From NCBI RefSeq assembly GCF_000503895.1, contig NC_022997.1, positions 1,508,501 through 1,572,500 of the forward strand: DNA of 64,000 nt. The letters are read 5' to 3'. The notes under the pieces were generated by a model, which ran no database searches, was not told where the DNA came from, and saw only the letters and a list, made by a program, of their open reading frames with translations. How positions within the stretch are numbered: position 1 is the first letter of the stretch; every line of letters begins with the position of its first letter. This document shows, in pieces, positions 35,768 to 43,589 of the stretch. The DNA comes from Hyphomicrobium nitrativorans NL23 (lineage in GTDB: Bacteria; Pseudomonadota; Alphaproteobacteria; Rhizobiales; Hyphomicrobiaceae). Both the position numbers and the translations under genes were made by a program.

Positions 35768-36460
35768 ATGGATCCAGCCGACTGGGAGATTATCAAGTCT
35801 ACGCCGCTGTTCGGTGCGATGGCATCGCAAACGGCCGAGCAGCTTGTTGGGAGCAGCCTGCCGCGCTTTTACGACAAAGGCGTCGCGCTATTTCACCAGG
35901 GCGCTCCGGCGACCGCGTTTTTTATCGTTCTCGACGGGTGGGTAAAGATCTATCGCACGACGCCGGATGGGCTCGAAGTCGTGCTGCATGTCTTCCGACA
36001 GGGCGAAACTTTTGCGGAAGCGGCCATCTTTCTCGGTGGCCGCTACCCTGCCAGCGCGGAAACCGTGACGCCGTCTCGCCTTCTCAAAGTGGACGGCGAG
36101 ACGTTTCGGTCGCGGATCGAGGAGCGCCCCGTGCTCGCGATGTCGATGCTCGCGTCTGCCTCCTACCAGCTCAAGTTCCTTGTCGAGCAGATCGAGCAGA
36201 TCAAGGTGCGTTCCGCTCCACAGCGAATTGCCGACTTCATCGTTCGGATGACGCGCGTGCGCCAGGGGCCAGCCGTTATCGAATTGCCGTTCGAGAAGGG
36301 ATTGCTCGCCAACCGGCTCGGCATGAAACCGGAGAGCCTTTCGCGCGCTCTCCAGCAATTGCGGGCGCGCGGCGTTTCGGTGGAGCGCGGGACAGTGAAG
36401 ATCGTGGATGTGCGTCAGCTCCTGGATTTCGTGGAATATGCGAATGAGGATGACGAGTAA
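35768..36460 (+). CDS. Crp/Fnr-family regulator, DNR/NnrR-like, copy 1
   Basis: Transcription factor of 230 residues: cyclic-nucleotide-binding fold (ALFHQGAPATAFFIVLDGWVKIYR, GETFAEAAIFLGGRYP), long dimer helix and C-terminal HTH_Crp. The recognition region LANRLGMKPESLSRALQQL has the Glu-x-x-Ser-Arg pattern that in FNR-type proteins reads TTGAY half-sites. There is no cysteine in the protein, so no FNR-like Fe-S cluster; haem-based nitric oxide sensing as in DNR is plausible but unproven. It lies between the FkbH-ACP operon and pqqA and shares high similarity with the regulator at 47.9 kb. A direct link to both flanking operons is inference. Confidence 0.88.
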   Translation: MDPADWEIIKSTPLFGAMASQTAEQLVGSSLPRFYDKGVALFHQGAPATAFFIVLDGWVKIYRTTPDGLEVVLHVFRQGETFAEAAIFLGGRYPASAETVTPSRLLKVDGETFRSRIEERPVLAMSMLASASYQLKFLVEQIEQIKVRSAPQRIADFIVRMTRVRQGPAVIELPFEKGLLANRLGMKPESLSRALQQLRARGVSVERGTVKIVDVRQLLDFVEYANEDDE

Positions 36461-36593
36461 CGGTATGCGCGCCGGTATTTCCTATCCGACGGGGCATGAT
36501 CGTTCGCATAACACGCCAATTTTTCACGTAAATCCGGCGATATATCACATGTCTGTGAGCTGATGCCTTTTCAGGGCCGGGCACTTTTTCCGT

Positions 36594-36607
36594 TTAACGA
36601 AAGTCAA
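36594..36607. promoter_or_regulatory. FNR/NnrR-like palindrome upstream of pqqA
   Basis: TTAACGAAAGTCAA fits TTRAC-N4-GTCAA and lies 79 bases before the pqqA ATG at 36686. It is the only recognisable operator in the 225-base gap after the Crp/Fnr gene. Confidence 0.5.
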
Positions 36608-36685
36608 AATACATTCGCGCCTTCGCGACGATAGTGCGCCTCGGGGTTGCAAGACCCTGGCGTTACGAAAACAGGAGGAAACGCG

Positions 36686-36802
36686 ATGAAGTATCTCGAT
36701 CCCGCTTGCTTTGGCGGCACGACCACCATGACCTGGGTCGCTCCCGCGTATTGCGACGTTCGCCTCGGCTTCGAGGTGACGGCGTACGTCTACGTTCGCT
36801 GA
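36686..36802 (+). CDS. pqqA: PQQ precursor peptide PqqA, N-terminally extended
   Basis: Ribosomal peptide of 38 residues, with a strong AGGAGG site 6 bases upstream of ATG 36686. Its last 24 residues match canonical PqqA (compare the Klebsiella form), with the crosslinked pair Glu30 and Tyr34 in EVTAY at the right spacing. The first 14 residues, containing Cys8, are extra. An internal ATG at 36728 would give a standard 24-residue PqqA but has no good ribosome-binding site. Cys23 replaces the usual hydrophobic residue before DVRLG. pqqD and pqqE follow directly; pqqB and pqqC are not in the window. Confidence 0.9.
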   Translation: MKYLDPACFGGTTTMTWVAPAYCDVRLGFEVTAYVYVR

Positions 36803-36846
36803 TTAGGGGGCAGGGTCTCGTGGGACCCTGGACGCGGGAGGAGCAC

Positions 36847-37134
36847 ATGGATGCCGAGAGGCGGCTCGGACCCGAGGATGGGGTCGAGCTCAATCCCAAC
36901 TACCACTTCCGATGGGAAGAGCCGCAGCAGGCTCATGTGCTCCTCTACCCTGAGGGCATCGTCAAGCTGAACGAGACGGCTGCGGCGATACTCGAAGCCT
37001 GCACGGGCGCTCCGTCAATCAAAGACGGTACGGACGAACTCGCCCGCCGCTATGGCAAGCGCAACCTCGGCGCCGAGGTGATTAAGTTCTTGGAGGTCGC
37101 CCATGCCAAAGGCTGGATCCGGATTAAGTCTTGA
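36847..37134 (+). CDS. pqqD: PqqD, peptide chaperone for PqqE
   Basis: RiPP recognition element protein of 95 residues that binds PqqA and presents it to PqqE. Family pattern: NPNYHFRWEEPQQAHVLLYPEGIVKLNETAAAIL at about residues 16-49, then the winged-helix remainder. I chose ATG 36847 because GGAGG lies at a good distance before it; the open frame upstream overlaps pqqA in another frame. It overlaps pqqE by 32 bases, suggesting coupled translation. In several bacteria PqqD is fused to PqqC; here it is separate. Confidence 0.93.
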   Translation: MDAERRLGPEDGVELNPNYHFRWEEPQQAHVLLYPEGIVKLNETAAAILEACTGAPSIKDGTDELARRYGKRNLGAEVIKFLEVAHAKGWIRIKS

Positions 37135-38248
37135 CGGCCTGGGCATGCCGCTGTGGCTCGTTGTCGAGCTGACGTACAAGTGTCCGCTCAAATGCCCGTG
37201 GTGCAGCAATCCCGTCGACTTCGATCGCTATCGGAACGAACTTTCGACCGAAGAGTGGATCGACGTTCTGCGCGAAGGGCGGCGTCTTGGATCGTTGCAG
37301 CTTGGGTTCACGGGCGGTGAGCCGATGCTGCGGAAGGATCTTGAGGTGCTCGTCGGCGAGGCCGACAGGCTCGGTTATTATACGAACCTGATCACGTCGG
37401 GTGTGGGATTGAGCCCGGAACGGCTTCGTGCGCTGAAAACAGCGGGCTTGAAGCAGATACAGCTTTCCCTTCAGGCTTGCGATCAGGAACTCAACGAGAA
37501 GCTCGTCGGCCTCGACGTGTTCCGCCACAAGATCGACATTGCGCGCACGATCAAAGCCGAGGGATTTCCCATGGTGATGAACGTGCCGGTGAGCCGCTTC
37601 AACATCGATCAAACGGAAGCGTTCATCGATCTTGCCGCAGATCTCGGTGTCGAATATCTCGAATTCGCGAACCTGCAATACTACAACTGGGCGCTCATCA
37701 ATCGCGCCGAGTTGATTCCGACGCGCGAGCAACTCGCCCGCGCCGAAGCGCAAGTCAACGCCGCCCGCGAGCGTCTGGGCAAGAAACTCACGATCTTTTA
37801 CGTCGTGCCCGACTACTACGACAATCGTCCCAAGGCGTGCATGAACGGCTGGGGCGCGATCCATCTCACGATTGCGCCTGATGGCACAGCGCTGCCTTGT
37901 CAGGAGGCGCGTCTCATCAAGGGGATCGACTTCCCGAACGTGCGGGATCACGGGCTCGATTTCATCTGGCGCAAGTCGCAGGCTTTCAACGCCTTCCGCG
38001 GCGACGCGTGGATGAAGGAGCCGTGCCGAAGCTGTAGCGAAAAGGAGAGGGACTTCGGCGGCTGTCGGTGCCAGGCATTTCTGCTGACGGGGGATGCGGC
38101 CAATACCGATCCAGTCTGCACGAAGTCACCCCATCGTCATCTGATCGACGACCTGATCGCCAAGGTGCGCCCACGTACGGTGGATCCGGAAACGCCTTTG
38201 ATCATGCGCGAGGCCGGTCGTCGTTCGAAGCGCACGGAGGTCGGCTGA
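37103..38248 (+). CDS. pqqE: PqqE, radical SAM crosslinking enzyme
   Basis: Radical SAM/SPASM enzyme (381 residues) that forms the C-C bond between the Glu and Tyr side chains of PqqA. The AdoMet cluster motif CPLKCPWC gives Cys26, Cys30 and Cys33, and FTGGEPMLR follows. The C-terminal SPASM part has cysteines in ALPCQEAR, CRSCSEKE, GGCRCQAF and DPVCTK for auxiliary clusters. All expected motifs are present, so it should be active. It overlaps pqqD and is followed after 31 bases by the membrane gene of the same strand. Confidence 0.96.
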   Translation: MPKAGSGLSLDGLGMPLWLVVELTYKCPLKCPWCSNPVDFDRYRNELSTEEWIDVLREGRRLGSLQLGFTGGEPMLRKDLEVLVGEADRLGYYTNLITSGVGLSPERLRALKTAGLKQIQLSLQACDQELNEKLVGLDVFRHKIDIARTIKAEGFPMVMNVPVSRFNIDQTEAFIDLAADLGVEYLEFANLQYYNWALINRAELIPTREQLARAEAQVNAARERLGKKLTIFYVVPDYYDNRPKACMNGWGAIHLTIAPDGTALPCQEARLIKGIDFPNVRDHGLDFIWRKSQAFNAFRGDAWMKEPCRSCSEKERDFGGCRCQAFLLTGDAANTDPVCTKSPHRHLIDDLIAKVRPRTVDPETPLIMREAGRRSKRTEVG

Positions 38249-38279
38249 TCGCTGGCTTGCGCGGTCTCCGAGGCACGAT

Positions 38280-38786
38280 ATGGACCTATCTTCACTCGAT
38301 CTTGCGGTGCGTGTTCTGCATGTCGCGGGCGTTCTGATTTGGATCGGGCACAATTGGGCGAATGTGGTGCAGACGCCGGTGTTCCGGCGCGTGCTCCCGC
38401 ATGATCCGCCGGAAGCGGTGCGCGACGTGTTCATCGCGGCGTCGAAGCGGGAGCACGGAATATTCCGGCACGCTTCGCTCGTTGTCGTGGCCACCGGCCT
38501 CTATCTGCTGTGGCGGCGCGGCGATCTCGTCGACGCCCTGCTTCTCTCCGGGCCGTCCGCCGTCATCGGATTGGGGGCGTGGATTGGCACCCTCATGGCG
38601 CTCAACCTGTGGTTCATCATGTGGCCGCATCAGAAAAAGGTGCTGGGCTTTATCGAGGCGCCGACGGAAGAGCGTCTTCGCTGCGCCCGCATCACGTTTG
38701 TCGCTTCGCGCACCAATACGGTGCTGTCGGTGGTCACGCTGATCCTCATGATCGCGGGTGCTCACGGTGGCCTCTCGTTCGGATGA
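38280..38786 (+). CDS. Membrane protein resembling the PuuD/UrrF membrane domain
   Basis: The 168-residue protein has four probable membrane segments. It resembles the membrane part of PuuD-type urate hydroxylases and UrrF-like proteins in the patterns VAGVLIWIGHNWANVVQTPVF and WFIMWPHQKKVLG. It lacks a cytochrome c domain, so it is at most a membrane haem or quinone-linked module. It sits between pqqE and the SerC-like gene with gaps of 31 and 12 bases, so it probably belongs to this operon. Function here unknown. Confidence 0.7.
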   Translation: MDLSSLDLAVRVLHVAGVLIWIGHNWANVVQTPVFRRVLPHDPPEAVRDVFIAASKREHGIFRHASLVVVATGLYLLWRRGDLVDALLLSGPSAVIGLGAWIGTLMALNLWFIMWPHQKKVLGFIEAPTEERLRCARITFVASRTNTVLSVVTLILMIAGAHGGLSFG

Positions 38787-38798
38787 AGAGGAGCCGAC

Positions 38799-39869
38799 TT
38801 GACAGTCTATAGCTTCGCATCCGGCCCCTCGGCGCTTCCCCGCGAGGTGGTGGCCGAGTTGGCGTCGGACGTCGCCGGCTATGGCGGAAGCGAGCTTTCA
38901 GCGCTGGAGTTGCCGTTTTCGGAGGGCATGTTTTCCGACGTTCTCGCCGAGGCCGAGCGCGATTTGCGCGCGCTTCTCGGCGTTCCGCCGAATTACAGAA
39001 TTCTCTTTCTTCAGGGCGGCGCATCGGCGCAGTTCGCGCTGCTTCCGATGAACCTTGCTGGCCGGGGCCGCCACTGCGAGTACGTGCTGGGTGGGCATTG
39101 GTCCCGACGGGCGGCGGCGGAGGCTTCGCGCGCCGCCGATGTCTGGGTCGTTGCGTCGGGCGATGGATGTTCTCTGCCCGATCCCAAATCGTGGCGGCGT
39201 TCGTCCGATGCCGCCTATTGTCACTACACGACAAACGAGACGGCGGATGGGCTGCAGTTTCATGCTCTGCCTGATCCGTCCGACGTTCCGCTCGTTTCCG
39301 ACATGACCGCCGATCTCTTGACGCGCGTCCTCTCGGTGGAGCGCTTTGGCCTGATCTATGCCAGTGCGCAGAAGAACCTGGGCGCGGCGGGTCTGACGCT
39401 GGTGATCGTTCGCGAAGATCTGCTCGGCCGCGCACGTCAGGATATCCCGTCGCCGTTCGATTACACGCGCCAGGCTGAGGCCGGCTCCAAGATCAACACG
39501 CCGCCGACGTTCGCCGTGCTTGTCGCGCATCGGATGCTGCGTTGGCTGCGGAACAACGGCGGCGTGGCGGCGGCCGAGAACCGCAGCAAGGCAAAATGCG
39601 CGACGCTCCATGAGGTCATCGACAGCGACGACTTCTATCGTTGTCCCGCTTCGCTGCCGCATCGGTCGCGCATCAACGTGTGCTTCCGGGTTTCATCTCC
39701 TCGCGCCGAGGAGCTGTTTCTGGACGAAGCGAAAGCGAATGGGCTTGTGCATCTCAATGGCCATCGCGACGTGGGTGGGCTGCGCGCCTCGCTTTACAAC
39801 GGCGTCTCCGAGGAGGCCGTCGATGCCCTCGCTGCCTTTATGACCGATTTCAAACGCCGGAGAGGATGA
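38799..39869 (+). CDS. SerC-family aminotransferase with altered substrate pocket
   Basis: PLP enzyme of 356 residues, colinear with E. coli-type phosphoserine aminotransferase: PLP Lys192 in YASAQKNLGAAG, Asp in VSDMTAD, NTPPTF, and HRDVGGLRASLYN near the end. However, the phosphate-binding His-Arg pair (SHRGKEF in E. coli) is replaced by PFSEGMF (Phe40, Ser41), and the Arg of GGGRGQF is Ser (GGASAQF). The substrate is therefore probably not phosphoserine. The start is TTG 38799 after GAAGAGGAG. Its stop overlaps the next start. Position in the pqqADE operon suggests a dedicated step. Confidence 0.82.
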   Translation: MTVYSFASGPSALPREVVAELASDVAGYGGSELSALELPFSEGMFSDVLAEAERDLRALLGVPPNYRILFLQGGASAQFALLPMNLAGRGRHCEYVLGGHWSRRAAAEASRAADVWVVASGDGCSLPDPKSWRRSSDAAYCHYTTNETADGLQFHALPDPSDVPLVSDMTADLLTRVLSVERFGLIYASAQKNLGAAGLTLVIVREDLLGRARQDIPSPFDYTRQAEAGSKINTPPTFAVLVAHRMLRWLRNNGGVAAAENRSKAKCATLHEVIDSDDFYRCPASLPHRSRINVCFRVSSPRAEELFLDEAKANGLVHLNGHRDVGGLRASLYNGVSEEAVDALAAFMTDFKRRRG

Positions 39870-40648
39870 TGACACACAGCTTGCGCGAGAAGGTTCGTCT
39901 TCATCTCTCGCCGAAACCCACAGCCGCTTCGGCAGAGGGGATTGCGGTTACCGCCATGGGCTTGCCGTTCCCCAACCCTCTCGGGCTGGCTGCCGGCTTC
40001 GACCGGACTGGGGAACTCCTGCCGTCTCTGCTCACGCGCGGGTTCGGTCATGTCGAGGTCGGCACGATCACACCGTTGACAGGACACGCCGGGGCGCTCG
40101 GGCGCAGTGCGCGGCCTATGCACGTCGGCATCAACATCGGCAGCGATCGGCCGGGGCTCGATGAGCGTGTCATCGCGGACTATGTGTCCATGCTGGAGTG
40201 GGCTTCGAAGACCGGAGACTACGTCGTCGCGAATTTGACGGCTTCCGGATTGCATCGCGACGGGAATACCGCAGGGATCGAAACGCTCGTGCGCCGCCTT
40301 GCCGTGACACGCGGCGTGTGCGAGGCGATGTGCGGGCGGCGCGTGCCCCTCCTGCTCAAGATCGATGCTGGCGATCGCCACGCACCTTTTCCCGCAGTAG
40401 TGATGGCGGCGCGTTTGCACGGTCTGGACGGGATCGTTCTGGTATCGGATTGTGTCGATCGGATTCGTGCGGTCTCAGAGTACCTGGACGGACGCGCGGT
40501 GATTTCAGTCGGCGGTGTGAGAACGGCGGACGACGTGAGGGGGCGCCTTGCGGCGGGCGCGTCGCTCGTTCAGGTCCACCGTGCGTTCGCTGACGGCGGC
40601 CCGGCACGCATCCGGCGTATTCTGAGAGACCTCGCAGCGAGGATCTGA
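39866..40648 (+). CDS. Dihydroorotate-dehydrogenase-like flavoprotein lacking the orotate site
   Basis: TIM-barrel FMN protein of 260 residues, well below the usual 335-360 of class 2 PyrD. N-terminal PNPLGLAAGFDRTGE, VEVGTITP and C-terminal VISVGGVRTADD and AAGASLVQVHRAF are retained for FMN. The INRMGFNN segment is missing between TPLTG and VGINIGS, and the catalytic SSPNTPGLR motif is replaced by NLTASGLHRDG. It is therefore unlikely to oxidise dihydroorotate. It overlaps the SerC-like gene (ATGATGA) and ends the plus-strand operon, 31 bases before the convergent ThiO-like gene. Confidence 0.82.
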   Translation: MMTHSLREKVRLHLSPKPTAASAEGIAVTAMGLPFPNPLGLAAGFDRTGELLPSLLTRGFGHVEVGTITPLTGHAGALGRSARPMHVGINIGSDRPGLDERVIADYVSMLEWASKTGDYVVANLTASGLHRDGNTAGIETLVRRLAVTRGVCEAMCGRRVPLLLKIDAGDRHAPFPAVVMAARLHGLDGIVLVSDCVDRIRAVSEYLDGRAVISVGGVRTADDVRGRLAAGASLVQVHRAFADGGPARIRRILRDLAARI

Positions 40649-40679
40649 ACGGCGCGCTATGTTGCTCAGCGAAGCCCTC

Positions 40680-41699
40680 TCATTCCGCGAAGACGAGCGG
40701 GCTCTGGGCGGCCTCCCCAGCGAGATGATCGGCAACGAGTTCCGCCAAAGCGGGCGCGAGAAGAAACCCGTGACGATAGAGTCCGTTTACGCTGATGTGG
40801 CGGCCGTTTGTCACGATGCGCGGCACGTTGTCCGGGAATGCGGGGCGAATGCCGGCGTCGAGAGCGACGATGCGTGCGTCTCCGAAACCGGGATGGAGCG
40901 CGAGAACCGCCGCGAGCAGGTCCATCGCCGAGCGCAGTGTAATCGGCCCTTGCTCCTCGCTCTCGATCACGGTGGCGCCAATCATGTACGTCCCCATGTC
41001 CCACGGAACGAGATAGAGCGGGGAGCGGGGGTGGAGCAACCGGATGGGCCGCGTCAAGGCAACGTTTGGCGTTTGCACGACGATTCGTTCGCCGCGAACG
41101 CCGCGAAGCGATGCGATATCGCGGCTCGCGTCCATGCCGCGGCAGTCGATCACATAGTCGGCATCGTCATCCGACCAGGTTTGCCCGAAAGTCACGCGGC
41201 CGCCGAGGCGACGGATCGTTCGAAGCAGATAAGCGGCTGCGGCGCTCGGCTCGACGTGGGCCTCCTCCGCGTAGAAGAGGCCTGCGTTGAAGCGGTCCGC
41301 GAGATCGGGTTCGAGCTTCGCCAGCACCTCGCTATTGACGGGCTGGTATCCCTCCGTCAAACGCGAGAAGCGAACGAGCTCGCTGTGCTCGCCTGGAGGC
41401 GCCAAGACCAGCGTCCCGTTGCTGATCACGCCCGGAAACGTCGCGCGCCAGATGTCGAGCGCGCGCAGACCGAGGTCCTGGATCAGCGCTGGGCCTGTTG
41501 CGCGCTCACAAAACGGGGCGAGCATCGCGCCAGCCGAGGCGCTGGCCGAGCGCCGGAACAAGGTCTGGGACTGCTCTACGAGATGGACGTCATGCCCGCG
41601 AAAGGCCAGCATATAGGCTTGCCACAATCCGACGATACCGGCACCGACGACAGTTACGGAAGGCGGCTTCGGCGTGTTGGGCCCCTTATCCGATGACAT
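40680..41699 (-). CDS. FAD-dependent amine/glycine-oxidase-like protein, ThiO-like
   Basis: DAO-family flavoprotein of 339 residues with the N-terminal ADP-binding motif VVGAGIVGLWQAYMLAFRGHDV and the C-terminal FAD-contact region ISVNGLYRHGFLLAPALAELVADHL typical for glycine oxidase ThiO. It may oxidise an amine or amino acid; the substrate is unknown. I prefer ATG 41699 with GGAGCG upstream; ATG 41711 is in frame. The start overlaps the ubiV end by 14 bases, so it is co-transcribed with ubiT-ubiU-ubiV. No thiG, thiS or other thiamine gene is near, which makes a role in thiamine synthesis doubtful. Confidence 0.8.
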   Translation of the reverse strand: MSSDKGPNTPKPPSVTVVGAGIVGLWQAYMLAFRGHDVHLVEQSQTLFRRSASASAGAMLAPFCERATGPALIQDLGLRALDIWRATFPGVISNGTLVLAPPGEHSELVRFSRLTEGYQPVNSEVLAKLEPDLADRFNAGLFYAEEAHVEPSAAAAYLLRTIRRLGGRVTFGQTWSDDDADYVIDCRGMDASRDIASLRGVRGERIVVQTPNVALTRPIRLLHPRSPLYLVPWDMGTYMIGATVIESEEQGPITLRSAMDLLAAVLALHPGFGDARIVALDAGIRPAFPDNVPRIVTNGRHISVNGLYRHGFLLAPALAELVADHLAGEAAQSPLVFAE

Positions 41700-42591
41700 A
41701 GGTCGCTCCATTCGTGCCGTGCACGAAGCCGTTCGAGAATACGGCGTCGGGCGCCAATGCGCGCAGGAGCCTCATGGCGTGCGCGGGCTCGCGTGCTCCG
41801 TCGAGCGTGTCCCGAAAGATGTTGGACACGGCAACCATGTCGAAGGTGTGGGGCGAAAGGCGTAGGGCCTTGACGCCGCAATGGGCCAGGAGAGGTGCAT
41901 CGACGACGAGGTTGCAATACGATTGCGAGAGCGTCTGCACGCCGTTGATTGCGAGAAACTCCTCGCCATCCGACGTGTCGACGGGAAGGCCGTCGAGATC
42001 TTTCTCGCAGACGAACTGACACGAATCCTTGGTCCGTCCATGCAGGCGCGCGTGATAGCAGCGGGCCGAAATGGCGAGCGGCACCCTTCCGAATGCCCAT
42101 AATTCGACAGTCGCCTGCGGTACGGCCGCGGCGATGGCTGCGATCGACGACGTGGGAAGCTCCGGCGGCAGGGCAATGCGGGCCGCACCCCTTTCGGCAA
42201 GAAACCGAGCGGCGGCTTCGTTGTACACGTTGATGAGGGGGCCGATGGCGTGTGGACGGCCCGCGAGGTGGGGAAGGATGGAGACGTCGTTGGCCTCCAC
42301 CATCTGCGAGGCTTCCGCAAGCGTTGCGCCGTAGCGGAGTTCCCGCTGTAGCGTAGGGAGCGCGAGGGAGCTCAAGATCACAGTTTTCCCGCCGCGCTCA
42401 AGGCGCTCGATCACTTCGGGAAGCACGTCCGAAAAAAACGGCTGGCGCTTCGAGCACACAACCTCGCCCACGCAAACGGTATCGACGGGCGCCTCGTCGG
42501 CAATCCGCGCGTAGAAGTCGCGCCAATGATCGGCCGGCCAGTTGAAGAGAACCGGGCCGAGCGTCAGCGACATGTGTTGCGTTTCGCTCAT
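41686..42591 (-). CDS. ubiV: UbiV, O2-independent ubiquinone hydroxylation subunit
   Basis: Peptidase-U32-fold protein of 301 residues that with UbiU hydroxylates ubiquinone precursors without oxygen, using prephenate as hydroxyl donor. Four Fe-S cysteines fit the E. coli pattern: Cys40, and Cys178, Cys191 and Cys195 in SARCYH and SCQFVCEKD. The ATG at 42591 overlaps the ubiU stop as ATGA; the frame is open upstream inside ubiU but without meaning. The operon faces an FNR-like site. Confidence 0.94.
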   Translation of the reverse strand: MSETQHMSLTLGPVLFNWPADHWRDFYARIADEAPVDTVCVGEVVCSKRQPFFSDVLPEVIERLERGGKTVILSSLALPTLQRELRYGATLAEASQMVEANDVSILPHLAGRPHAIGPLINVYNEAAARFLAERGAARIALPPELPTSSIAAIAAAVPQATVELWAFGRVPLAISARCYHARLHGRTKDSCQFVCEKDLDGLPVDTSDGEEFLAINGVQTLSQSYCNLVVDAPLLAHCGVKALRLSPHTFDMVAVSNIFRDTLDGAREPAHAMRLLRALAPDAVFSNGFVHGTNGATYVIG

Positions 42592-43589
42592 CGCCACGTC
42601 TTCTCGTAAGCGCCGCCGGTGACGTTCTGCCCTTCCGTGAGGGGGGCAAGCGAATCGAGAGGCAGCGGGCCCGCCGTTTCCAGTGCGTCCACCGACCTTC
42701 GAAACGCGCTGACGACGGCCTTGATGTAGGCGCGGCTGCGTTGCCGGCCTTCGATCTTGATCGCGGTTACGCCGGCTGCTGCGAGCGCGGGCAGGAGCGT
42801 TCTGACGTCGAGGCTTACCGGCTCCTCGAAGAGATGCCCTTCTCCGATTGCCGTCTTGAAGCGTCCCTTGCAAAGCGTGGGATAGCCGACCGGCTGATCC
42901 GGAGCGGAGCGGTCGATGGTGAAGTCTCCGAGCCGCGATACGAGCGTTCCATCGTCGTTGCGATAGCTCACGTGGCTAGCCGGTGAGCAGACGCCGTTCA
43001 TGTTCGGCGATTTTCCGGTGGCGTACGACGACAACGAACAGCGCCCCTCGGTCATCACGCAGAGGCCGCCGAACGCGAATGTCTCGGTCTCGCAGCGTGC
43101 GTGACGCGTGACGGCGGCGATTTCATCGATCGTGAGGACGCGAGGCAGGACGGCGCGCTTCACGCCGAAGGTGTCTACGTAGAAATTTATGGCATCCGCG
43201 CTGGCCGCTGCGGCTTGCACCGAAAGATGGAGCCTCAGATTTGAATGGTGCTTTGCCGCGTAATCCAAAAGCCCGAGGTCGGCCAGGATCACGGCATGTG
43301 CGCCAAGCGCGGCGGCATCGTCGACGGCGTGGCGCCAGGGGCCGGGATCTCCTGCGCGTGCATATGTGTTGATGGCTATGAGGAGCTTTGCGCCGCGGCT
43401 GCGCGCGTAGGCGACGGCAGCCCCCATCTCCTCGCGGCTGAAGTTGAGGCCGGGAAAATTCCGGGCGTTCGTCTCGTCGCGAAAGCCGCAGTAGACGGCG
43501 TCGGCGCCAGCTTCGATGGCGGTGCGCAGGGCGGATGGCGTTCCGGCAGGGCAGACGAGTTCGAGAGGTCTTCTTTTCGTCGCCGTCAC
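42588..43589 (-). CDS. ubiU: UbiU, O2-independent ubiquinone hydroxylation subunit
   Basis: Peptidase-U32-fold protein of 333 residues, partner of UbiV. It opens with ELVCPAGTPSALRTAIEAGADAVYCGF. Cysteines 177, 184, 201 and 240 (GLCVMTEGRC, GVCSPA, TLCKGRF) have exactly the spacing of the 4Fe-4S ligands of E. coli UbiU. It overlaps ubiT by 4 bases before and ubiV by 4 bases after. Presence of the full UbiTUV set means the cell can make ubiquinone while respiring nitrogen oxides without oxygen. Confidence 0.95.
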   Translation of the reverse strand: MTATKRRPLELVCPAGTPSALRTAIEAGADAVYCGFRDETNARNFPGLNFSREEMGAAVAYARSRGAKLLIAINTYARAGDPGPWRHAVDDAAALGAHAVILADLGLLDYAAKHHSNLRLHLSVQAAAASADAINFYVDTFGVKRAVLPRVLTIDEIAAVTRHARCETETFAFGGLCVMTEGRCSLSSYATGKSPNMNGVCSPASHVSYRNDDGTLVSRLGDFTIDRSAPDQPVGYPTLCKGRFKTAIGEGHLFEEPVSLDVRTLLPALAAAGVTAIKIEGRQRSRAYIKAVVSAFRRSVDALETAGPLPLDSLAPLTEGQNVTGGAYEKTWR

